Shown here piece after piece: positions 59,258 through 64,000 of a stretch of DNA of 64,000 nt. The DNA is from Tipula vernalis (lineage: Eukaryota; Arthropoda; Insecta; Diptera; Tipulidae): assembly GCA_958295665.1 (NCBI GenBank), contig OY282559.1, positions 245,826,764-245,890,763 of the forward strand, read 5' to 3'. Numbering within the stretch: the first letter of the stretch is position 1; the number at the start of each line of letters is the position of its first letter. The notes under the pieces were generated by a model, which saw only the letters and a program-made list of their open reading frames with translations, had not been told where the DNA came from and searched no databases. The translations under genes and the position numbers were made by a program.

Positions 59258-61902
59258 CCATATGGAATGCAAACGGCCTAACACAACATAAATCGGAGGT
59301 ACATGCATTCCTCACTGAACACAATATTGACATAATGTTAATATCAGAAACACGCTTCACCAAAAATAGCTATTTCAAAATTAATGGGTACTCTATTTAT
59401 GACACCAAGCACCCAGATGGTAAAGCACATGGAGGCACTGCTGTATTGATTAAGCGAAGATTAAAACACTACGAACTTACAAAATATGAGAAAGAACATA
59501 TACAATCAACGAGCATTTGTCTGCAGGAGTGGTCTGGAAACTGCGTCATATCAGCAGTGTACTGCCCTCCAAAACATGCTATAAAAAAACTCCAGTTCTT
59601 GGATTATTTCAGCCAGCTGGGTAATAAATTTCTTGCGGGCGGTGATTATAACGCTAAACATACTCATTGGGGTTCCAGATTAACTTCGCCGAAAGGTAAA
59701 CAACTTTATGATGCCATAGAGGAACAGTCCCTGAATTATTTATCTGCCGGTAACCCAACTTACTGGCCCACGGATAAAAAGAAAACTCCTGATCTAATTG
59801 ACTTTTGTGTAACTAAGGGCATTCCACGTACATATGCTAAGGCCACTGATTGCTATGATCTGTCTTCTGATCACTCACCGGTAATAGTAACATTGAGTAC
59901 CGATGTCCTAAGGAACGAAATACCGAACCGTCTTACAAACAAAAAAACTAATTGGGATCAATATAGGAGGTTAGTCGAACAAAAGTGTCTACTTAATATT
60001 CCTCTGATCACACCAGCTGATATTGATGCGGCGGCAGAAAATCTAAAAGATGTCATGACATTATCTGCTAAAAGGGCTACACCCGGCATAAGTAGTTCGG
60101 AAAAAGTTAATAAACTGTCACATAATATACAGGAACTAATCCAGGAAAAGCGAAAGATTCGCCGTCAATGGCAGCAAACCAAATCACCGTTATTGAAGTG
60201 GAAATTAAATCGAGCTATTAAGGCCCTAAGATTTGCTTTGAGCGAAGAAGAAAACCAGCGCGTAAAGAACTACTTAAGTGATCTCTCGGCAACCGAGAGG
60301 ACAGATTATTCCTTGTGGAAGGCAACAAAAAATTTAAAAAGGCCAACAAATTCGAATCCACCGATTAGACTACCAACTGGAAATTGGGCGAGAAGTGATG
60401 AAGAAAAAGCCAATGCTTTTGCTGCTCATCTAGCAACAGTATTCGTCCCACACGAAGAAGATAATTATTTTGTGCTACCCCAGCCAACGGATGATGGTTT
60501 ATCCTACAAACCTATAAAGTATAACTGGAAGAAAGTTAAGAATACAATTAAAACTTGCATAAGCACGAAAAAGGCACCAGGACATGATCTTATTACTGGA
60601 AAAATGATAAGGGAATTGCCGGATAAATGCATAAAACTAATAACATTTGTATTCAACGCGGTCATGCGAACCAGTTATATTCCTCAAAAATGGAAGATAT
60701 CTTTGATCACAATGATACATAAGCCAGGGAAAAAAGAAACGCAAATCTCATCGTATCGTCCAATAAGCATGCTGCCCACAATCTCAAAGCTATTTGAAAA
60801 AATGTTACTAATGAAATTGAAACCAATATTAAAAGAACGGCGCGTTATTCCACACCATCAATTTGGGTTCCGAAACCAACATGGTACTACAGAGCAAGTA
60901 CACAGGATTGTAAATGCAATCAAAATCACCTTCGAGGAAAAGAAATATTGTGCTGCTGCCTTTTTGGATATCGCCCAAGCTTTTGATAAAGTTTGGCACG
61001 ATGGACTAATTTACAAAATTAAGGAGCTTCTACCGAAAAAATTTCACTCAGTTCTGGGAAACTATCTTCTTCAAAGGCAATACATGGTCAAACAAAACAG
61101 TGCAACTACTTGCTTAAATGATATTAATGCAGGTGTCCCGCAAGGTAGCGTTCTAGGACCAATATTATACTTATTGTACACAGCTGATATACCTGTAACC
61201 AACAAAGTGATAATATCAACATTTGGCGATGACACTGCCATCCTGGTGTCTCACACTAATCCTGAAATTGCCTCAAAGGAATTACAGAATCATTTAAACA
61301 AGGTCGCGGACTGGCTAAAGGCATGGCGAATAAAAGTGAACGAAAACAAATCAACTCACGTCACATTCACGCTAAACAAACGCACCTGCCCACCAGTGAA
61401 ATTAAACGATAAAAATATTCCTCAACAAACGAAGGTAAAATACTTAGGTTTGCATCTGGATAGAAGGTTAACGTGGAAAAATCATATTGAAACAAAGCGC
61501 AACCAAATAAAAATTACATTTTCCAAAATGTATTGGCTGATGGGAAGAAAATCTCAGTTGTCATTAGCCAATAAAGTTTTACTGTACAAATCAATAATCA
61601 AACCCATATGGACTTATGGTATTCAGTTATGGGGATCCACCAGCGCTTCAAACAGAGAACTCCTGCAACGAACCCAAGCGAAAATACTTCGCAGTATTAC
61701 CAATGCTCCTTGGTACATTCGAAATAGTAATATACATCACGACCTTGGGATTAAAACCGTTAAAGAAACAATTAAAGAATTCAGTTCGAAATATTATTCA
61801 AAACTAGAAGCACATCCCAACGAATTGGCCAGGGAGGTACTAAAACAGCCGCGATTTAGACGTCTGAGAAGAACAGATCCACTCGAACTAATGAACCTGT
61901 GA
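59239..61902 (+). CDS. Jockey-type ORF2: endonuclease-reverse transcriptase (887 aa)
   Basis: Nicks target DNA and primes reverse transcription there. Residues 1-225 are an APE-type endonuclease with its key motifs: IWNANGL (9-14), ISETRF (35-40), GGDYNAKH (134-141) and SSDHSPV (209-215). The RT domain follows with YRPISMLP, FLDIAQAFDKVWHDG (about 575-589), GVPQGSVLGP (about 632) and the active site FGDD (662-665). VKYLGLHLD and a Cys-poor C-terminus end it; the full length fits jockey ORF2. The frame has no stop or shift. The start is the first ATG after the ORF1 overlap. The catalytic box is FGDD where the family usually has F/YADD. Confidence 0.93.
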   Translation: MAIIKIAIWNANGLTQHKSEVHAFLTEHNIDIMLISETRFTKNSYFKINGYSIYDTKHPDGKAHGGTAVLIKRRLKHYELTKYEKEHIQSTSICLQEWSGNCVISAVYCPPKHAIKKLQFLDYFSQLGNKFLAGGDYNAKHTHWGSRLTSPKGKQLYDAIEEQSLNYLSAGNPTYWPTDKKKTPDLIDFCVTKGIPRTYAKATDCYDLSSDHSPVIVTLSTDVLRNEIPNRLTNKKTNWDQYRRLVEQKCLLNIPLITPADIDAAAENLKDVMTLSAKRATPGISSSEKVNKLSHNIQELIQEKRKIRRQWQQTKSPLLKWKLNRAIKALRFALSEEENQRVKNYLSDLSATERTDYSLWKATKNLKRPTNSNPPIRLPTGNWARSDEEKANAFAAHLATVFVPHEEDNYFVLPQPTDDGLSYKPIKYNWKKVKNTIKTCISTKKAPGHDLITGKMIRELPDKCIKLITFVFNAVMRTSYIPQKWKISLITMIHKPGKKETQISSYRPISMLPTISKLFEKMLLMKLKPILKERRVIPHHQFGFRNQHGTTEQVHRIVNAIKITFEEKKYCAAAFLDIAQAFDKVWHDGLIYKIKELLPKKFHSVLGNYLLQRQYMVKQNSATTCLNDINAGVPQGSVLGPILYLLYTADIPVTNKVIISTFGDDTAILVSHTNPEIASKELQNHLNKVADWLKAWRIKVNENKSTHVTFTLNKRTCPPVKLNDKNIPQQTKVKYLGLHLDRRLTWKNHIETKRNQIKITFSKMYWLMGRKSQLSLANKVLLYKSIIKPIWTYGIQLWGSTSASNRELLQRTQAKILRSITNAPWYIRNSNIHHDLGIKTVKETIKEFSSKYYSKLEAHPNELAREVLKQPRFRRLRRTDPLELMNL

Positions 61903-62066
61903 ACCTGTAAATTTAATTCGATATATACATATAAGTGTAGTCTAAATTAATTAAATTGTGAGCCCTAACAATAAGTATTAACATTGGTTAAGACTTAAAA
62001 TATGTAATAATTTTTAGCTTAAGATTTGATTACTTCTTGTTAGTTTCTTATGTTGAAAGATTCAAG

Positions 62067-62072
62067 AATAAA
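62067..62072 (+). terminator. LINE polyadenylation signal
   Basis: AATAAA 16 bases before the poly(A) tail at 62,088-62,114, within the LINE 3' UTR. Confidence 0.8.
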
Positions 62073-62087
62073 GCCATTGGCAACATT

Positions 62088-62114
62088 AAAAAAAAAAAAA
62101 AAAAAAAAAAAAAA
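62088..62114 (+). repeat. LINE poly(A) tail
   Basis: A run of 27 A marking the 3' end of the jockey insertion. Confidence 0.85.
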
Positions 62115-62218
62115 TAAGATAGAAAATCTGAATTATTACCAAGTTTTGTGCTTCATAAAGTAAAATAAAAGCATTTCGTGCAAGCATTCATTGAATCAAT
62201 ATTATTAAATCCTCCAAT

Positions 62219-63140
62219 ATGGAAGCGCTTAAAAAACGAAGAGCAATCATTAAAGGTGAAATTACAAAAATTTTAACCTTTGCTGAAGCTATTACGGCTA
62301 CAACGAATTTCGAAGAAATTAAAGCACGCCTGGAAAAAACCAATTCTCTGTGGACCGATTTTACAAAATGTGAAGATAATATGTTCGAATTAGACGCTGA
62401 TTTGGTATCACAAAAAGGAGATTTTGATGGAAATTATTACCAAGCGGTTTCCTTGTTAAATGCCGCTATCCGCCGTTTTCATACGGCAACTCAATTGAAT
62501 ATCAGTCAACCAGGTGAAAGTTCAATTAATTGTCATTCGCCATCTGAAGCTAAATGACCACCCACAATATACCGTTATTTCAAGGTGACTTTCAAGAATG
62601 GCAATGTTTTTTTGACCTTTTCAATAGCACCGTACATGAAAAAGTATCACTTGCGGCCGCTCAAAAGCTGCAATATTTAAAAGGTTTATTGAAGGATGAA
62701 CCGCTGGGGTTAATTAAACATTTGTCAATTACCGATGCTAATTACATTGAGGCGTACCAAATACTTTGAGAGCGATATGACAAAAAAGAGGGCGACAATC
62801 AATTGTTAAATCGAAACATTTGTAAAACAACCGATTATTACACATGTAAGTTCCTCTAAAATTCGAAAATTGGCTGATACCTCCGAGGAAATTATTAGAG
62901 GGATCAAAGCCGTTGGACCGCAAGGGGAAATGAGAGACCCTTGGTTAATCTACATAATCGCTGAAAATTTAGATGATGATAGCAGGCAGTTCTGGCAACA
63001 CGAGTCGTCAAAAATTGAGCTAAGAGAGTCTCATAGTACCTCCATCAATACCGGTAAAAATCCAAATTGCCCGCTGTGTCACGTAGAGCACATGTTGTAT
63101 TTATACCCGACATTTAAGGAATTGAACATTGCCGATAGGA
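62219..63140 (+). pseudogene. BEL/Pao gag, frame-broken
   Basis: Starts MEALKKRRAIIKGEI with a helical N-terminus, open to TGA at 62,555. The homology continues in another frame from 62,554: IPLFQGDFQEWQCFFDLFNS and LSITDANYIEAYQIL, the conserved BEL gag core, with an in-frame TGA at 62,767. It returns to the first frame at about 62,817 with FVKQPIITHVSSSKIRKLAD. Two frameshifts and one stop disable it; the breaks are few, so the copy is not very old. It builds the retroelement particle in intact copies. Confidence 0.85.
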
Positions 63141-63754
63141 GAGTATTCGTCAGGGAGAATTCACGCTGCTATAATTGCCTAAGTGATAACCATACGGTGT
63201 CAGCCTGTAGATCTAAGGGTTCGTGTCAAATTTGCAGAAAGCGACATAATAGTCTTCTTCATGTACCAGACACCTCAAAGCCAAACCAAACAGTTTCCCA
63301 TTCATCATCTATCTCGCAAGCGGCTAGTTTTGTCCAAACTCCGACAAACACACCAATTAATTTGTCCTCATCCGCACCAAAGGCAACCAACGCACCATCA
63401 ACCACCAAGTCAACAACGAATATATCACCACCCAAAGAACCTGAGTCTGGCACCCAGTCTCACACTACCGCTGCTATTCATAAAGCTCGTTTACCAATTA
63501 CTAACGAACTTAAATCAAACAGACCCAAATTTCAATCGCTACTTCCAACGGCTCTAGTACATGTTCGCGATTCCTTTGGAAAGCTGCCTTTGTGCCGAGC
63601 TTTACTAGATTCAGGATCACAGGCATCATTTGTTACCGAAGCCTGTGTCCAACAAATATCCTTACCTTGGCAAAAAACAAACATTTCTATTAGCGCTGTG
63701 GAATATAATAAAGCTGGCACCGCATGTTTATCAGCTGTTCTCGAGATTTCATGA
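62870..63754 (+). CDS. BEL/Pao gag C-terminus (zinc knuckles) and retropepsin-like protease start
   Basis: This frame is open for 294 codons. It has gag residues (DPWLIYIIAENLDDDSRQFW), two zinc knuckles (CPLCHVEH.. and CYNCLSDNHTVSAC followed by CQICRKRHNSLLH), a Ser/Thr/Pro-rich linker, and the protease entry LLPTALVHVRD and CRALLDSGSQASFVTE with the catalytic D-S-G. It stops at 63,752-63,754, before the RT. In BEL elements gag and pol are one polyprotein, so this is a fragment of the broken gene. Confidence 0.85.
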   Translation: MADTSEEIIRGIKAVGPQGEMRDPWLIYIIAENLDDDSRQFWQHESSKIELRESHSTSINTGKNPNCPLCHVEHMLYLYPTFKELNIADRRVFVRENSRCYNCLSDNHTVSACRSKGSCQICRKRHNSLLHVPDTSKPNQTVSHSSSISQAASFVQTPTNTPINLSSSAPKATNAPSTTKSTTNISPPKEPESGTQSHTTAAIHKARLPITNELKSNRPKFQSLLPTALVHVRDSFGKLPLCRALLDSGSQASFVTEACVQQISLPWQKTNISISAVEYNKAGTACLSAVLEIS

Positions 63755-63780
63755 AATTGACCAGAATTATTGACAATGGC

Positions 63781-63942
63781 CTAGTCCAACAGAAAATCAT
63801 CACTAGACCGATGCTCATTGAGATTGTCACCGTTTAGGAAAGCGATATGTGTTCTATATTCAACGTTCAACAACGACTTTCTATTCAATCCCAATTTTAA
63901 ATATGATCTCCTAGTCGAATTGAAAATCATCACTAGACCGAT
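63781..63942. repeat. Pair of 32-bp direct repeats
   Basis: 63,781-63,812 and 63,911-63,942 both begin CTAGTC and end GAAAATCATCACTAGACCGAT, with three differences, 130 bases apart. They lie just after the BEL frame breaks and could result from a local duplication. Confidence 0.8.
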
Positions 63943-64000
63943 CGCGACCCTAGAAGAACAGGGTTCTAACTGACATTTTTGCATAATACACATTATACAT

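Larger units (their letters stand above)
59018..62114 (+). mobile_element. Jockey-clade LINE, 5'-truncated, intact ORF2
   Basis: Contains the ORF1 C-terminus, a complete ORF2, a 3' UTR with AATAAA (62,067-62,072) and a poly(A) tail (62,088-62,114). This is the jockey layout. The 5' end is lost within ORF1. A clear target duplication was not found: the bases after the tail (ATAAGATAGAAAATC) have no exact partner near 59,010. It lies inside the BEL leader, so it is younger than the BEL element. Confidence 0.85.
58720..63990 (+). mobile_element. BEL/Pao retrotransposon, 5' part, interrupted by a LINE
   Basis: LTR-like DNA ends near 58,866 (..TTCAC). It is followed by TGGCCCTTCGAGCATCCGG, which has the form of a primer-binding site and leader of BEL/Pao elements. 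A leader continues to about 59,015, the LINE occupies about 59,018-62,114, and the leader resumes at 62,115 up to gag at 62,219. Gag and the start of the A17-type protease follow on the plus strand to 63,754. Reverse transcriptase and 3' LTR are not in the window. Confidence 0.75.

Noticed and set aside
58980..62130. Target-site duplication of the jockey LINE
   Set aside because: Only short partial matches (such as ATAAG) were seen between 58,980-59,020 and the bases after the poly(A) tail; not enough to claim one.
63183..63557. 124-aa ORF in the BEL linker region
   Set aside because: It is a shadow in another frame of the zinc-knuckle/protease frame, which carries the real motifs.

Overview
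The window is insect nuclear DNA, most likely from a fly (Diptera). It is very AT-rich, has GT-AG introns of 1-11 kb, and carries a dense layer of animal transposons (jockey, gypsy, BEL/Pao, mariner, hAT, Helitron, several MITEs). Fly-like features are the jockey-type LINE with a poly(A) tail, the frequent ACATATGTATG-type words and an Asn-rich protein tail. The species cannot be named from the sequence alone.

The one host gene I can reconstruct is on the minus strand and covers about 24 kb (55,714 down to 31,657). It encodes a secreted fibroblast growth factor of FGF8 / pyramus-thisbe type, 336 residues by my joining of five exons: a signal peptide, an FGF beta-trefoil core spread over exons 3-5, and a long basic Asn/Ser-rich tail. 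All splice phases agree. The initiator ATG appears to be split by intron 1 (AT|G). Two upstream ATGs in exon 1 open a second frame of 136 codons that has no stop through all five exons; this deserves a second look.

Layout. 1-1.2 kb: a possible 3' terminal exon of a plus-strand gene that begins outside the window. 1.2-5.4 kb: intergenic DNA with degenerate tandem repeats and a small foldback. 5.4-8.05 kb: decayed gypsy pol (minus). 9.8-10.8 kb: foldback element with arrays of a short word and an 88-bp perfect palindrome. 10.9-12.5 kb: hAT relic. 13.6-14.1 kb: an unexplained GC-rich island. 14.4-14.8 kb: mariner relic. 15.5-15.9 kb: TIR MITE. 17.78-23.07 kb: a 5.3-kb non-coding insertion with a 24-bp target-site-like flanking repeat and internal diverged repeats. 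23.6-25.5 kb: a nested family of TIR/foldback modules. 26.15-28.9 kb: Helitron Rep/helicase relic carrying a pogo-like and a hAT-like MITE. 28.9-31.6 kb: extremely AT-rich DNA downstream of the FGF gene. 31.6-55.75 kb: the FGF gene. 57.6 kb: scrap of a LINE endonuclease. 58.7-64 kb: BEL/Pao leader, gag and protease interrupted by a jockey LINE whose ORF2 is intact.

Apart from the FGF gene and the possible exon at 1 kb, nearly all coding signal comes from mobile elements. No rRNA, tRNA or CRISPR array was seen. Homology statements rest on recognising family motifs by eye; no search was run.
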